In this document: positions 1 through 9,156 of the stretch, piece after piece
Layout of the letters: every line of letters begins with the position of its first letter
How positions within the stretch are numbered: the first letter of the stretch is position 1
Source of the DNA: Pseudomonas tructae
Lineage (GTDB): Bacteria > Pseudomonadota > Gammaproteobacteria > Pseudomonadales > Pseudomonadaceae
Direction: 5' to 3'
DNA length: 64,000 bases
Assembly (NCBI RefSeq): GCF_004214895.1
Contig: NZ_CP035952.1
Span: forward strand, 1,994,501-2,058,500
The notes under the pieces: model-generated
The model's input: only the letters and a program-made list of their open reading frames with translations
Told to the model about the DNA's origin: nothing
The model's database searches: none
Position numbers and translations under genes: made by a program

Positions 1-90
1 GCGCAGAAGGAAATCCTCACCATCGCCCGCCGTATGGCCGAAGCCGGAGAAATCGTTCTCGGCGGCAAGGGCGGCGAAGAGATGATCTAA
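1..90 (+). CDS. fliG: Flagellar motor switch protein FliG, C-terminal end (partial)
   Basis: The first 29 codons read AQKEILTIARRMAEAGEIVL followed by a Gly/Lys-rich tail ending EEMI and a TAA stop. This is the typical C-terminus of FliG, the rotor protein that meets the stator and transmits torque. The 5' part lies outside the window. It is followed by a paired REP element and then fliH, which is the usual Pseudomonas order. The identification rests on the conserved tail plus the context. Confidence 0.85.
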   Translation, partial: AQKEILTIARRMAEAGEIVLGGKGGEEMI

Positions 91-96
91 GACCTT

Positions 97-153
97 ATCG
101 CGGGGCAAGCCCGCTCCCACAGAGGTTCTGTAGGAGCGGGCTTGCCCCGCGAT
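97..153. repeat. REP element pair (inverted)
   Basis: Two 24-bp units (97-120 and 130-153) face each other around a 9-bp spacer, each containing the core GCGGGCTTGCCCCGC or its complement. They sit between fliG and fliH and could fold into a long hairpin in the transcript. This would make the fliG-fliH junction a possible processing or attenuation point. Confidence 0.9.
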
Positions 154-174
154 GTTTTACGAGTGCGTGCAATC

Positions 175-936
175 ATGTCAACCAACGAGCACCTCAGTGA
201 ACTGATTCGCGCCAACCAGGTCGATGACTTCGATCGCTGGGCGTTGCCCAGTTTCGATCCGGAGCCCGAGCCTGAGCCTGAGCCCGAGCCTGAAGCGATT
301 CAGGAAGAAATCGAAGAAGTGCCGCTGGAAGAAGTCCAGCCGCTGACCCTCGAAGAGCTCGAAAGTATTCGCCAGGAAGCCTACAACGAAGGTTTCGCCA
401 CCGGTGAGCGCGAGGGCTTTCACAGCACTCAGCTCAAGGTTCGCCAGGAAGCCGAACAAGCCCTGGGCGCCAAGCTTGCCAGCCTCGAGCAGGTCATGGC
501 GCACCTGCTCGAGCCGATCGCCGAACAAGACAGCCAGATTGAAAAGGCAGTGGTGCATCTGGTCGCTCATATCGCCCGGGAGGTGATTGGCCGTGAGTTG
601 CGCAGCGACTCCAGCCAGATCGGCCAGGTGCTGCGTGAAGCCCTTAAACTGCTGCCCATGGGCGCCGAAAACATCCGTATCCATATCAATCCGCAGGATT
701 TCGAGCTGGTCAAAGCCCTGCGCGAGCGGCACGAGGAGCGCTGGAAGCTGCTCGAGGACGAAGAGTTGCTGGCGGGCGGCTGTCGTATTGAAACCGACCA
801 CAGCCGCATCGACGCAACCATGGAAACCCGTATGGAAAAGGCCGTGGCGCAGTTGTTCGATCAGCTCCACGATCAAGGCCTGCACCCGGCCGCACCGGAC
901 CTGCAGGTCGAACTGGACAGCTTAGATGCGCCTTGA
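175..936 (+). CDS. fliH: Flagellar assembly protein FliH
   Basis: FliH is the stator-like regulator of the export ATPase FliI and docks it at the export gate through FliN. The predicted 253 residues begin [16 protein letters not shown] Glu-Pro dipeptide run (about residues 26-39) precedes an acidic stretch and a long helical region (about 60-130) with GxxxG-like spacing, then the conserved C-terminal domain including [15 protein letters not shown]. An upstream in-frame start at 142 would add 11 residues, but that DNA is inside a REP unit, so 175 is preferred. No strong Shine-Dalgarno is visible. The stop overlaps fliI by 11 bp, implying translational coupling. Confidence 0.93.
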   Translation: MSTNEHLSELIRANQVDDFDRWALPSFDPEPEPEPEPEPEAIQEEIEEVPLEEVQPLTLEELESIRQEAYNEGFATGEREGFHSTQLKVRQEAEQALGAKLASLEQVMAHLLEPIAEQDSQIEKAVVHLVAHIAREVIGRELRSDSSQIGQVLREALKLLPMGAENIRIHINPQDFELVKALRERHEERWKLLEDEELLAGGCRIETDHSRIDATMETRMEKAVAQLFDQLHDQGLHPAAPDLQVELDSLDAP

Positions 937-2290
937 GCGAACCAGCTTCGGCAAGCGCCTGGGCGGCTACGCCGATGCCGTCAATTTACCGGCTCAACCG
1001 GTGGTCGAGGGCCGCCTGCTGCGCATGGTCGGCCTGACACTGGAGGCTGAAGGCCTGCGCGCTGCGGTGGGCAGCCGTTGCGTGGTGATCAACGATGACA
1101 GCTACCACCCGGTTCGGGTCGAAGCCGAAGTCATGGGGTTTGCCGGCGGCAAGGTGTTCCTTATGCCGGTTGGCAGTGTCGCTGGCATTGCCCCGGGCGC
1201 CCGCGTGGTACCGCTGGCCGACAGCGGCCGCCTGCCCATGGGCATGAGCATGCTCGGGCGGGTGCTTGATGGTGCGGGTCGCGCCCTGGATGGCAAGGGC
1301 GGGATGAAAGCCGAAGACTGGGTGCCGATGGATGGTCCGACGATCAACCCGCTCAATCGCGACCCTATCAGCCAGCCGCTGGATGTTGGTATTCGCAGTA
1401 TCAACGGTTTGTTGACGGTCGGCCGTGGCCAGCGCCTGGGTCTGTTCGCCGGTACCGGCGTCGGTAAGAGTGTGCTGCTGGGCATGATGACCCGCTTCAC
1501 CGAGGCGGACATCATCGTCGTCGGCCTGATCGGTGAGCGCGGTCGTGAGGTCAAGGAGTTCATCGAGCATATCCTCGGCGAAGAAGGCCTCAAGCGCTCG
1601 GTGGTGGTCGCCTCTCCGGCTGACGATGCGCCGTTGATGCGTCTGCGCGCGGCGATGTACTGCACGCGTATCGCTGAATATTTTCGCGACAAGGGCAAGA
1701 ACGTCCTGTTGCTGATGGACTCGCTGACCCGCTTCGCCCAGGCCCAGCGGGAAATCGCTCTGGCCATCGGTGAGCCGCCGGCGACCAAGGGCTATCCGCC
1801 GTCGGTGTTCGCCAAGCTGCCCAAGCTTGTGGAGCGCGCCGGTAATGGCGAGGCCGGTGGTGGCTCGATCACTGCGTTCTATACCGTGCTCTCCGAGGGC
1901 GATGATCAGCAGGACCCTATCGCCGACTCGGCGCGGGGTGTGCTCGACGGGCATATCGTGCTGTCCCGGCGCCTGGCCGAGGAGGGGCATTACCCGGCGA
2001 TCGATATTGAAGCCTCGATCAGCCGGGTCATGCCGCAGGTGGTCAGCCCCGAGCAGATGACCGAGGCGCAGCAGTTCAAGCAGTTGTGGTCGCGTCTGTC
2101 GCAGAGCCGTGACCTGATCAGTGTGGGTGCCTATGTGGCCGGTGGCGATGCCGAGACCGACCTTGCCATCGCCCTGCAACCGCGTCTGGTGCACTTCCTG
2201 CGCCAGGCCCTGAACGACAATGTCGGCATGCAGCAAAGCCGTGAGCACCTGGCTGGCGTGTTTGCCCCCTTGCCTGCGGCAGGTGGCTGA
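926..2290 (+). CDS. fliI: Flagellum-specific ATPase FliI
   Basis: The hexameric ATPase of the flagellar type III export apparatus resembles the F1 beta subunit. The 454 residues match the family length. The Walker A motif GTGVGKS lies at residues 176-182. [18 protein letters not shown] is the Walker B region, and [12 protein letters not shown] and [12 protein letters not shown] are conserved ATPase segments. It overlaps fliH and is followed 6 bp later by fliJ, so fliHIJ form one unit making the soluble export ATPase complex. Confidence 0.97.
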   Translation: MRLERTSFGKRLGGYADAVNLPAQPVVEGRLLRMVGLTLEAEGLRAAVGSRCVVINDDSYHPVRVEAEVMGFAGGKVFLMPVGSVAGIAPGARVVPLADSGRLPMGMSMLGRVLDGAGRALDGKGGMKAEDWVPMDGPTINPLNRDPISQPLDVGIRSINGLLTVGRGQRLGLFAGTGVGKSVLLGMMTRFTEADIIVVGLIGERGREVKEFIEHILGEEGLKRSVVVASPADDAPLMRLRAAMYCTRIAEYFRDKGKNVLLLMDSLTRFAQAQREIALAIGEPPATKGYPPSVFAKLPKLVERAGNGEAGGGSITAFYTVLSEGDDQQDPIADSARGVLDGHIVLSRRLAEEGHYPAIDIEASISRVMPQVVSPEQMTEAQQFKQLWSRLSQSRDLISVGAYVAGGDAETDLAIALQPRLVHFLRQALNDNVGMQQSREHLAGVFAPLPAAGG

Positions 2291-2296
2291 TAGGCC

Positions 2297-2749
2297 ATGG
2301 CCCAGCCCAGCCGAGCCGCGCGTCTGACGCCAGTGGTGGAAATGGCGGAAAGCGCCGAGCGCCAAGCCGCCAAGCGCCTGGGGCATTTCCAGCAGCAGGT
2401 GAACCTGGCCGAGGCCAAGCTCAGCGAGCTCGACCGTTTTCGCGCAGATTACCAGTTGCAGTGGATCGCCCGGGGCGGGCAAGGCGTGTCCGGCAGCTGG
2501 CTGGTCGGCTATCAGAGCTTTCTCGCTCAGTTGGAGACCGCCATGACCCAGCAGCGCCAGAGCCTGGCCTGGCACCAGAACAACCTGAAGAACGCCCGTG
2601 GCACCTGGCAACAGGCCTATGCCCGAGTCGAAGGTTTGCGCAAACTGGTGCAGCGTTACATTGACGAGGCGCGGATGATCGAGGACAAGCGCGAGCAAAA
2701 GCTGTTGGATGAGCTGTCCCAGCGTCTACCGCGTCACGACCGCTATTGA
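2297..2749 (+). CDS. fliJ: Flagellar export protein FliJ
   Basis: FliJ is the small coiled-coil stalk of the FliHIJ ATPase complex, analogous to the gamma subunit of F1, and activates the export gate. The 150-residue protein is almost entirely predicted helix (ERQAAKRLGHFQQQVNLAEA and ARMIEDKREQKLLDELSQRL) with heptad-like spacing. Identification rests on size, helical character and position immediately after fliI. Confidence 0.9.
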   Translation: MAQPSRAARLTPVVEMAESAERQAAKRLGHFQQQVNLAEAKLSELDRFRADYQLQWIARGGQGVSGSWLVGYQSFLAQLETAMTQQRQSLAWHQNNLKNARGTWQQAYARVEGLRKLVQRYIDEARMIEDKREQKLLDELSQRLPRHDRY

Positions 2750-2842
2750 CCTGTACATTGATCGGCCCGGCTTGCTGGCGGGAAGTCGGGCTGCTAAACC
2801 TTCTAGATGTCTGCAATCGTCGCAATGGAAGGAATCTTCGAC

Positions 2843-3148
2843 ATGGCAGTTGTATCTGAAGTATCCCCGGATGGGAAAAAACTGACGATAAAGGTCAAGG
2901 GGCGGTTTGACTTCGGCAAGCATCAGGAGTTTCGCGAGGCCTACGAGCGCAAGCAGAGGATGCCGGATTCGGTGGTGGTCGACCTCAAGGAGGCCACCTA
3001 TCTGGACAGCTCGGCGCTGGGCATGCTGCTGCTCCTGCGCGACCATGTTGGCGGAGATGACTCGGAAATACGCGTGGTCAACACCAGCTCCGATGTCCGA
3101 AAAATTCTCGCCATCTCCAATTTCGACAAGCTGTTCGACATCACTTGA
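2843..3148 (+). CDS. hsbA: Anti-anti-sigma factor HsbA (STAS domain)
   Basis: This is a single STAS domain of 101 residues. The segment VVVDLKEATYLDSSALGMLL carries the phosphorylatable Ser of the DSSALG motif. In P. aeruginosa HsbA binds the anti-sigma factor FlgM and, in another state, the diguanylate cyclase HsbD, so it toggles swimming and biofilm outputs. An upstream in-frame ATG at 2807 exists, but the start at 2843 has GGAAGGA ten bases upstream and gives the family length. It overlaps hsbR by 4 bp. The symbol is assigned by analogy. Confidence 0.88.
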   Translation: MAVVSEVSPDGKKLTIKVKGRFDFGKHQEFREAYERKQRMPDSVVVDLKEATYLDSSALGMLLLLRDHVGGDDSEIRVVNTSSDVRKILAISNFDKLFDIT

Positions 3149-4860
3149 GCCAGTTCGCCCATGATCTGGAAGCGCTCACTGTACTGATCGCCGAGGATGG
3201 TGCGGCTGATCGTCTGCTGCTTGCCACCATCGTGCGCAAGCAGGGGCACCAGGTGCTCACTGCCGAGAACGGCGAGCAGGCGGTGGCGTTGTTCGCGCAA
3301 CAGCGTCCCAGCCTGGTCCTGCTCGATGCCTTGATGCCGGTGATGGACGGTTTCGAGGCGGCGCGACAGATCAAGGCGCTGGCGGGTGAGGCCCTGGTGC
3401 CGATCATTTTTCTGACCTCATTGAGTGAAGAACACGCGTTGGTGCGTTGCCTTGAAGCGGGCGGTGACGATTTTCTGGCCAAGCCCTACAGTCCGGTGAT
3501 CCTCGCCGCCAAAATCAAGGCGATGGACCGGTTGCGCCGGCTGCAGGCGACAGTGCTGGAGCAGCGTGACCAGATTGCCCGCCATCACAATCACCTGCTT
3601 AACGAGCAGCGGGTGGCCAAAGCGGTGTTCGATCAGGTAGCACACGCCGGTTGCTTGAGTGCGCCGAATATCCGCTACCTGCAATCGCCCTATGCCTTGT
3701 TCAACGGTGACTTGTTGTTGGCGGCCTTTACCCCGGCGGGAGACATGCACGTGTTGCTCGGCGACTTCACCGGGCACGGCTTGCCGGCGGCGGTGGGGGC
3801 GATGCCTCTGGCAGAGGTGTTCTATGGCATGACCGCCAAGGGCTATGGCCTGGCCGAAACCTTGCGCGAGATGAATTCCAAGCTCAAGCGCATCCTGCCG
3901 GTGGGCATGTTCTGTTGCGCTTTGCTGCTCAACCTGAGTTTTCAGCGGCGAGTGGTCGAGGTGTGGAATGGCGGCATGCCGGACGGCTATCTGCTGCCGG
4001 CCGGTGGTGGCGAGCCATTGCCCTTGGTATCGCGTCATTTGCCATTGGGCGTTCTAGCGCCGGAGCGCTTCAATGACACCACTGAGGTCTTGCCGCTGGC
4101 GTTGGGCGAGCGCTTGTTTCTGCTGTCTGATGGGGTCGTCGACACCAGTGATGAGCGCGACCAGCTGTTCGGCGTCGAGCGGTTGCGTCGGGTACTGAGC
4201 GCCAATCGCCGGCCGGCGCTGTTGTTCGAGGAAGTGCTGCAGGCGCTGGAGCAGTTTCGCGGACGCTCCCGGGATGACGTCAGTCTGCTGGATATCGAAG
4301 TGGTCGAGCCGCAGGTGTTGTCGCCGCCACCGGTGATCTATTCTGATAGTGGTCAGTCCAGCCCGCTGGACTGGTCATTGCAGTTCGAGTTTCGCGCCGA
4401 AACGCTAAAGCGTTTCAATCCGTTACCGTACCTGCTGCAGCTGCTGCAGGAGATTCACGGTTTGCGGGCCCAGGGTGGGGCGCTGCACAGCGTGCTTACC
4501 GAGCTGTATTCCAATGCCCTGGAACACGGCGTGCTGGGCCTGGACTCGGCGCTCAAGCGCGATGCACAGGGCTTTGCCGCCTATTATCAGGTACGCAATG
4601 AGCGCCTGCAGGCGTTGTGCGAGGGTTTTATCCGTGTGTCCTTGCGGGTGGAGCCGGATCGTCAGGGCGGGCGTCTGATTATCGAGGTCGAAGATAGCGG
4701 CCAGGGCTTCAATGTGAGTAAAGTGCTGGCCAGGTCGGTGTCCGAACAAGGGTTGTGCGGACGCGGGCTGAATCTTGTACGCCGGTTGAGCCGGCGCGCC
4801 GAATGGGCCGACGAGGGGCGTCGCGCATGCGTGGAGTTCGCCTGGGAGGCTCTGGCATAA
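3145..4860 (+). CDS. hsbR: Response regulator with PP2C phosphatase and HATPase kinase domains, HsbR
   Basis: The 571-residue protein has three parts. A receiver domain (about 10-130) has the acceptor Asp at residue 61 (LVLLDALMP) and the conserved K in FLAKPYS. A short helical linker leads to a SpoIIE/PP2C phosphatase domain (about 180-390) with LLGDFTGHGLPAA near residue 207 and LFLLSDGVVD. A C-terminal HATPase anti-sigma-kinase-like domain has the N box ELYSNALEHG at 453-462 and VEDSGQGFN. In P. aeruginosa HsbR phosphorylates or dephosphorylates HsbA depending on its own phosphorylation by HptB. The start is a TTG overlapping the hsbA stop. Confidence 0.88.
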   Translation: MSQFAHDLEALTVLIAEDGAADRLLLATIVRKQGHQVLTAENGEQAVALFAQQRPSLVLLDALMPVMDGFEAARQIKALAGEALVPIIFLTSLSEEHALVRCLEAGGDDFLAKPYSPVILAAKIKAMDRLRRLQATVLEQRDQIARHHNHLLNEQRVAKAVFDQVAHAGCLSAPNIRYLQSPYALFNGDLLLAAFTPAGDMHVLLGDFTGHGLPAAVGAMPLAEVFYGMTAKGYGLAETLREMNSKLKRILPVGMFCCALLLNLSFQRRVVEVWNGGMPDGYLLPAGGGEPLPLVSRHLPLGVLAPERFNDTTEVLPLALGERLFLLSDGVVDTSDERDQLFGVERLRRVLSANRRPALLFEEVLQALEQFRGRSRDDVSLLDIEVVEPQVLSPPPVIYSDSGQSSPLDWSLQFEFRAETLKRFNPLPYLLQLLQEIHGLRAQGGALHSVLTELYSNALEHGVLGLDSALKRDAQGFAAYYQVRNERLQALCEGFIRVSLRVEPDRQGGRLIIEVEDSGQGFNVSKVLARSVSEQGLCGRGLNLVRRLSRRAEWADEGRRACVEFAWEALA

Positions 4861-4885
4861 TCCAACTTGATCAAGGAGTGAGCAA

Positions 4886-5233
4886 GTGTCCGACAGTCAC
4901 ATCGATCGCGAGGTACTCAGCGACCTGCAGGAGGTCATGGAAGATGGCTACCTGCAATTGCTGGAGACCTTTCTTAAAGATTCCGAAGAGCGCCTCAGTC
5001 ATCTGCATGAAGCCAAGAACGCCGGCGAGTTGGCGCTTGCTGCGCACAGCTTCAAGGGCAGTAGCAGTAACATGGGCGCTATGGCGTTGGCCGAACTGTG
5101 CCGGCAACTGGAAGATCGAGTCAATCAGGGGCATCTGTGGGGTGTCGAAGATCTGATCAACCAGATCGACCATGAGTACGGTACCGTGCGTGCCTTGTAT
5201 TGCGCTGAATGTCAGCGCGTATCGAGTGCATAG
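4886..5233 (+). CDS. hptB: Histidine phosphotransfer protein HptB
   Basis: A 115-residue HPt domain with the phosphoacceptor His at residue 54 in AAHSFKGSSSN. HptB receives phosphate from several hybrid sensor kinases (PA1611/RetS-network types in P. aeruginosa) and passes it to HsbR. It uses a GTG start preceded by AAGGAG at 4873-4878. It follows hsbR by 25 bp and completes the hsbA-hsbR-hptB module. The next gene has its own sigma-54 promoter, so the module probably ends this transcription unit. Confidence 0.88.
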   Translation: MSDSHIDREVLSDLQEVMEDGYLQLLETFLKDSEERLSHLHEAKNAGELALAAHSFKGSSSNMGAMALAELCRQLEDRVNQGHLWGVEDLINQIDHEYGTVRALYCAECQRVSSA

Positions 5234-5240
5234 ATAAAGC

Positions 5241-5257
5241 TGGCGCTAATTTTGCTT
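5241..5257 (+). promoter_or_regulatory. Sigma-54 (RpoN) promoter of fliK
   Basis: TGGCGC, then five bases, then TTGCTT. The invariant GG and GC are exactly ten bases apart, as sigma-54 requires, and only one position of the TGGCAC element differs. It lies 48 bp upstream of the fliK ATG. In Pseudomonas such promoters of class II flagellar genes are activated by FleQ; that part is by analogy. Confidence 0.85.
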
Positions 5258-5304
5258 GGTCTTCGCTAATTCACGTTTACGACCCCTGTAGCGGAGACTC
5301 CTAC

Positions 5305-6594
5305 ATGCCTGTCGCCTCCAATTCCCTGCTGCAAGCCAGCACCGTGGCAAAGCCTTCGCGCGCCGCTGGCGGTGCGCCGGATAAACCGCTACAGGCTAAC
5401 AACGACAAGGCTTCGGGCTTTTCCGAAGTATATGCCAAGCAATCGCGTGAGGCCGCCCCGGCTGCCGCCGACAGCGCGGTGCACGACAAGCCCGCAGCGC
5501 CAGCGCCTGCTTCGGACAGCGGCAGCAATACGCCGAAGGTTGCCGACAGCGGCAAGAACTTGCCAGAAGATCAGCTCGATCCAGAAGTTGATCCGACGCT
5601 GGTGCCTGATCCGACGTTGCTCGATCCCAATCTTGTGGCAGGTCAGGTGACCGATGCCCAGCCCGGTGCGCAGTTGATTCAGGCTCAGGCCGAGGCGGTG
5701 GCGCCGGTAGTTCAGGCGGCTGTGGCACAGTTGCAGGCGCAGGCTGCGGTGGTGACCCCGCCGGTGACCGAGGCGCCCGAGTTCGATCCTGAGGCCGACC
5801 CATTGGCCGATCTGCCGGCCTTGCGCATGGCCCTTGAGCAAAGTGCCCAGGCCCAGGGCACTACGTCTGCCCATGCCGCCAGCAAGTCTGCCAATGCCCA
5901 GCCTGAAGCGTCTGTCGCGCAGCCGGCCGTCAATACACTGGCGGCGCTGCTCGACAAGCCGGGGGCGGATGCCGAACAGGGGGAGCCAGGCGAGAAGGCC
6001 TTCACGGGTCTTATCGACGATGGCCTGAAGGACCTGAAAAGCGCATCGAGCGATACCCGTGTCGACAACTTTGCCGAGCGCCTGAGCGGCCTGACCCAGG
6101 CCGCCACGGCCAAGACGGCGAATGCCGTGCCGGTCGCGGCCCCGCTCAATCAGCCGTTGGCGATGAACCAGGGTGGCTGGACCGAAGGCCTGGTCAACCG
6201 GGTCATGTACCTGTCCAGCCAGAATCTGAAGTCGGCGGACATCAAGCTTGAACCTGCAGAGCTCGGCCGCCTGGATATTCGCGTCAATCTGGCGCCGGAG
6301 CAGCAGGCCCAGGTGACGTTCGTCAGCGGTCACGCCGGGGTGCGTGAGGCGCTGGAAAACCAGGTGCACCGCCTCAAGGAAATGTTTGCCCAGCAGGGGT
6401 TGGGGCAGCCGGATGTCAACGTTGCCGATCAGTCCCGTGGCGGTCAGCAGCAGGGCGCCCAGGATACGCCGAAGCTCAGTGGCGTGGCCGCGCGGCGAAA
6501 TGAAACAGCTGAATCCGCTGAAATCGCACCCGGTGCAATGCCGGTCGAACAGCAGTCGGTTGTGGGTTCCAGCGCCGTGGATTACTACGCCTGA
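5305..6594 (+). CDS. fliK: Flagellar hook-length control protein FliK
   Basis: FliK is the molecular ruler that ends hook export and switches FlhB to filament substrates. The 429-residue protein has a long Ala/Pro/Gln-rich, low-complexity N-terminal and middle part, as expected of the secreted ruler. The conserved C-terminal Flg_hook domain (about 290-375) contains LKSADIKLEPAELGRLDIRV and VREALENQVHRLKEMFAQQG. The start at 5305 follows a GGAG motif. An in-frame start at 5209 would run through the sigma-54 promoter and is rejected. Confidence 0.92.
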   Translation: MPVASNSLLQASTVAKPSRAAGGAPDKPLQANNDKASGFSEVYAKQSREAAPAAADSAVHDKPAAPAPASDSGSNTPKVADSGKNLPEDQLDPEVDPTLVPDPTLLDPNLVAGQVTDAQPGAQLIQAQAEAVAPVVQAAVAQLQAQAAVVTPPVTEAPEFDPEADPLADLPALRMALEQSAQAQGTTSAHAASKSANAQPEASVAQPAVNTLAALLDKPGADAEQGEPGEKAFTGLIDDGLKDLKSASSDTRVDNFAERLSGLTQAATAKTANAVPVAAPLNQPLAMNQGGWTEGLVNRVMYLSSQNLKSADIKLEPAELGRLDIRVNLAPEQQAQVTFVSGHAGVREALENQVHRLKEMFAQQGLGQPDVNVADQSRGGQQQGAQDTPKLSGVAARRNETAESAEIAPGAMPVEQQSVVGSSAVDYYA

Positions 6595-6604
6595 TCGCGG
6601 TGCG

Positions 6605-6628
6605 GTGGGAGCGGGCTTGCCCCGCGAT
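6605..6628. repeat. REP unit (single)
   Basis: One 24-bp copy of the palindromic unit directly after the fliK stop and 21 bp upstream of the fliL sigma-54 promoter. As a hairpin in the fliK mRNA it may act as a 3' stabiliser or terminator. Confidence 0.85.
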
Positions 6629-6648
6629 AATCGTACGCCCGGCAAATC

Positions 6649-6665
6649 TGGCATAACACTTGCTC
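6649..6665 (+). promoter_or_regulatory. Sigma-54 (RpoN) promoter of fliL
   Basis: TGGCAT, five bases, TTGCTC, with the GG and GC dinucleotides ten bases apart. It lies about 50 bp upstream of the fliL start and directly after a REP unit. It presumably drives fliLMNOPQR-flhB. Confidence 0.85.
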
Positions 6666-6713
6666 AACCCTCGCCATGTGACTGAAATCTCCGATGAATG
6701 ACGGATTATTGGC

Positions 6714-7208
6714 ATGGCGAAGAGCGACGTAGAAAAAGACCCCGCCGCTAAAGGCAAACTCAAGCTGATCCTGCTGCTGGTGCTGGCATTACTGCTGGCC
6801 ATCGGTCTGTCGGTTGGCGCCACCTGGTTCATCCTGCACAAGTCCGAGGACAAACCTGCGGTCGATCCGGCCTTGGCCAACCTCAAGCCTGCAGCGATCT
6901 ACGAGCCCCTGGCGCCGGCTTTCGTGGTCAACTTCAACCAGAACGGTCGCCAGCGCTACATGCAGGTGAGCATCACCATGCAGGGCCGTGATCAGGCTGC
7001 TCTGGATGCGCTCAAGGTGCATATGCCGGTGATTCGCAACAACCTGGTGATGCTGTTCTCGGGGCAGGGTTTTGACACGTTGTCGAGCCCGGTGGGCCAG
7101 GAAATGCTCCGCCAGAAAGCCACTGCCAGTGTTCAGGAAGTGGCGCAGAAGGAAGTCGGCAAACCGGTCGTCGACCAGTTGCTGTTCACTAATTTCGTAT
7201 TGCAGTAG
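6714..7208 (+). CDS. fliL: Flagellar basal body-associated protein FliL
   Basis: FliL is a single-pass inner-membrane protein that rings the stator units and supports torque. The 164 residues contain a short cytoplasmic start, one transmembrane helix (about 16-39, LILLLVLALLLAIGLSVGAT) and a periplasmic SPFH/stomatin-like domain with FVVNFNQNGRQRYMQVSITM. It is the first gene of an operon behind a sigma-54 promoter and is followed 9 bp later by fliM. Confidence 0.95.
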   Translation: MAKSDVEKDPAAKGKLKLILLLVLALLLAIGLSVGATWFILHKSEDKPAVDPALANLKPAAIYEPLAPAFVVNFNQNGRQRYMQVSITMQGRDQAALDALKVHMPVIRNNLVMLFSGQGFDTLSSPVGQEMLRQKATASVQEVAQKEVGKPVVDQLLFTNFVLQ

Positions 7209-7217
7209 GAGCCCCAG

Positions 7218-8186
7218 ATGGCCGTGCAGGACCTGCTGTCCCAGGATGAAATCGATGCCTTGTTGCATGGTGTCGACGATGGTCTGGTGCAAACTGAAAG
7301 CAATGCCGAGCCCGGCAGTATCAAAAGTTATGACCTGACCAGTCAGGATCGGATCGTCCGCGGGCGCATGCCGACCCTGGAAATGATCAACGAGCGCTTT
7401 GCCCGCTACACCCGCATCAGCATGTTCAACCTGCTGCGTCGCTCAGCCGACGTGGCGGTGGGCGGCGTGCAGGTGATGAAGTTTGGTGAGTACGTGCATT
7501 CGCTGTACGTCCCTACCAGCCTCAATCTGGTGAAGATCAAGCCACTGCGCGGTACCTCGCTGTTCATTCTTGATGCCAAGCTGGTGTTCAAGCTGGTGGA
7601 CAACTTCTTTGGTGGCGACGGTCGTCACGCCAAGATCGAAGGGCGAGAGTTCACGCCGACCGAGCTGCGGGTGGTACGCATGGTGCTGGATCAGGCGTTC
7701 GTCGACCTCAAAGAAGCCTGGCAGGCGATCATGCCGGTCAACTTCGAGTACATCAACTCGGAGGTCAACCCGGCCATGGCCAACATCGTCGGGCCGAGCG
7801 AAGCGGTGGTGGTCTCGACTTTCCACATCGAACTCGATGGTGGTGGCGGCGACCTGCACGTGACCATGCCGTACTCGATGATCGAGCCGGTGCGCGAGAT
7901 GCTCGATGCCGGTTTCCAGTCCGACCTGGACGACCAGGACGAACGCTGGATCAAGGCCCTGCGCGAAGACGTGCTGGATGTCAGTGTGCCGCTGAGCGCC
8001 ACGGTTGCCCGCCGCCAGCTGAAACTGCGCGACATCCTGCACATGCAGCCGGGCGACGTTATTCCGGTGGAACTGCCGGAACAGTTGATCCTGCGGGCCA
8101 ATGGCGTGCCGTCGTTCAAGGCCAAGCTGGGTTCGCACAAGGGCAACCTGGCCCTGCAGATTATCGATCCGATCGAGCGCCGCTGA
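7218..8186 (+). CDS. fliM: Flagellar motor switch protein FliM
   Basis: FliM is the C-ring protein that binds phosphorylated CheY and reverses rotation. The 322 residues start with the N-terminal CheY-binding segment DLLSQDEIDALLHGVDDG, followed by the CheC-like middle domain (LEMINERFARYTRISMFNLL, about 55-230) and the C-terminal SpoA domain (about 250-320). Length and order are standard for Pseudomonas. Confidence 0.97.
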   Translation: MAVQDLLSQDEIDALLHGVDDGLVQTESNAEPGSIKSYDLTSQDRIVRGRMPTLEMINERFARYTRISMFNLLRRSADVAVGGVQVMKFGEYVHSLYVPTSLNLVKIKPLRGTSLFILDAKLVFKLVDNFFGGDGRHAKIEGREFTPTELRVVRMVLDQAFVDLKEAWQAIMPVNFEYINSEVNPAMANIVGPSEAVVVSTFHIELDGGGGDLHVTMPYSMIEPVREMLDAGFQSDLDDQDERWIKALREDVLDVSVPLSATVARRQLKLRDILHMQPGDVIPVELPEQLILRANGVPSFKAKLGSHKGNLALQIIDPIERR

Positions 8187-8232
8187 GGCGCTTGCGGTTC
8201 CAACTCCGAATTGATTGCCCGTCGAGGACAAA

Positions 8233-8700
8233 ATGGCTAACGAAAACGAGATCACCTCCCCGGAGGAACAGGCGCTGGCCGATGAGTGGGCTGCTGCCCT
8301 GGAGGAAACCGGCGACGCCGGTCAGTCCGACATCGATGCCTTGCTGGCAGCCGACAGTGGCGGCATGAGCGCATCCGACCGCCTGCCAATGGAAGAATTC
8401 GGCAGCTCGCCGCGCAGCAACGAGCAAGTGACCCTCGATGGTCCGAATCTGGATGTGATCCTGGACATTCCAGTGAGCATCTCCATGGAAGTCGGCAGCA
8501 CCGAGATCAACATCCGCAACCTGCTGCAACTTAACCAGGGTTCGGTGATCGAGCTCGATCGCCTGGCCGGCGAGCCGCTCGATGTACTGGTCAATGGCAC
8601 GCTGATCGCTCATGGCGAAGTGGTGGTGGTCAACGAAAAGTTCGGCATTCGCCTGACCGACGTGATCAGCCCAAGCGAACGTATCAAGAAGCTGCGCTAA
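8233..8700 (+). CDS. fliN: Flagellar motor switch protein FliN
   Basis: FliN forms the base of the C-ring and the docking site for FliH. The 155 residues comprise an acidic variable N-terminal part including QSDIDALLAADSGG, like the FliM N-terminus, and a SpoA domain (about 75-150, LDVILDIPVSISMEVGSTEI). The start at 8233 has a GAGGA motif. An in-frame upstream start at 8215 would add six residues. The next gene, fliO, begins with the base after the stop. Confidence 0.95.
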   Translation: MANENEITSPEEQALADEWAAALEETGDAGQSDIDALLAADSGGMSASDRLPMEEFGSSPRSNEQVTLDGPNLDVILDIPVSISMEVGSTEINIRNLLQLNQGSVIELDRLAGEPLDVLVNGTLIAHGEVVVVNEKFGIRLTDVISPSERIKKLR

Positions 8701-9156
8701 GTGAACAGGCTCCTGCGCAACGGCCTGGCCCTGGCTTTGGGCTTGTACGTGGATGTCGCCCTGGCAGGCACCCAGCCGGCGGCAGCGGTCGTGGCGCCAG
8801 CGGCGGCCAGCGGCAGCGCGGCAGGGCAGTTGACCCAGCTGGTACTGGGGTTGTTGTTGGTGCTGGGGCTGATTTTTGTCCTGGCCTGGCTGCTGCGCCG
8901 GGTCCAGAATGCCGCGCCAGGTAGTGGCCAGGTCATCGAGATCCTCGGTACCCGTTCGCTGGGGCCGCGTGATCGGCTGTTGCTGATTCAGGTCGGCAAG
9001 GAGCAGATCCTCATCGGTCACTCTCCGGGCACCATCGAGGCCCTGCATGTCATGGCCGAGCCGCTCGAAGTGCCCGCCGGTGCCCGCCAGGCAACACCAG
9101 AATTTGCTCAGCGGCTCCTGGAGCTGATGGGCAAGGATCAGAAAGGACGATCGTGA
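8701..9156 (+). CDS. fliO: Flagellar biosynthesis protein FliO
   Basis: FliO is a bitopic membrane protein that helps assemble the FliP ring of the export gate. The 151 residues have a hydrophobic N-terminal segment with an Ala-rich periplasmic stretch, one strong transmembrane helix (about 43-65, [20 protein letters not shown]) and a cytoplasmic beta-rich domain ([20 protein letters not shown]). It uses a GTG start directly abutting the fliN stop. Confidence 0.9.
   Translation: MNRLLRNGLALALGLYVDVALAGTQPAAAVVAPAAASGSAAGQLTQLVLGLLLVLGLIFVLAWLLRRVQNAAPGSGQVIEILGTRSLGPRDRLLLIQVGKEQILIGHSPGTIEALHVMAEPLEVPAGARQATPEFAQRLLELMGKDQKGRS

Noticed and set aside
986..2698. 570-codon antisense frame over fliI
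   Set aside because: High-GC third positions create long complementary frames; fliI is clearly real and the antisense product has no recognisable domain.
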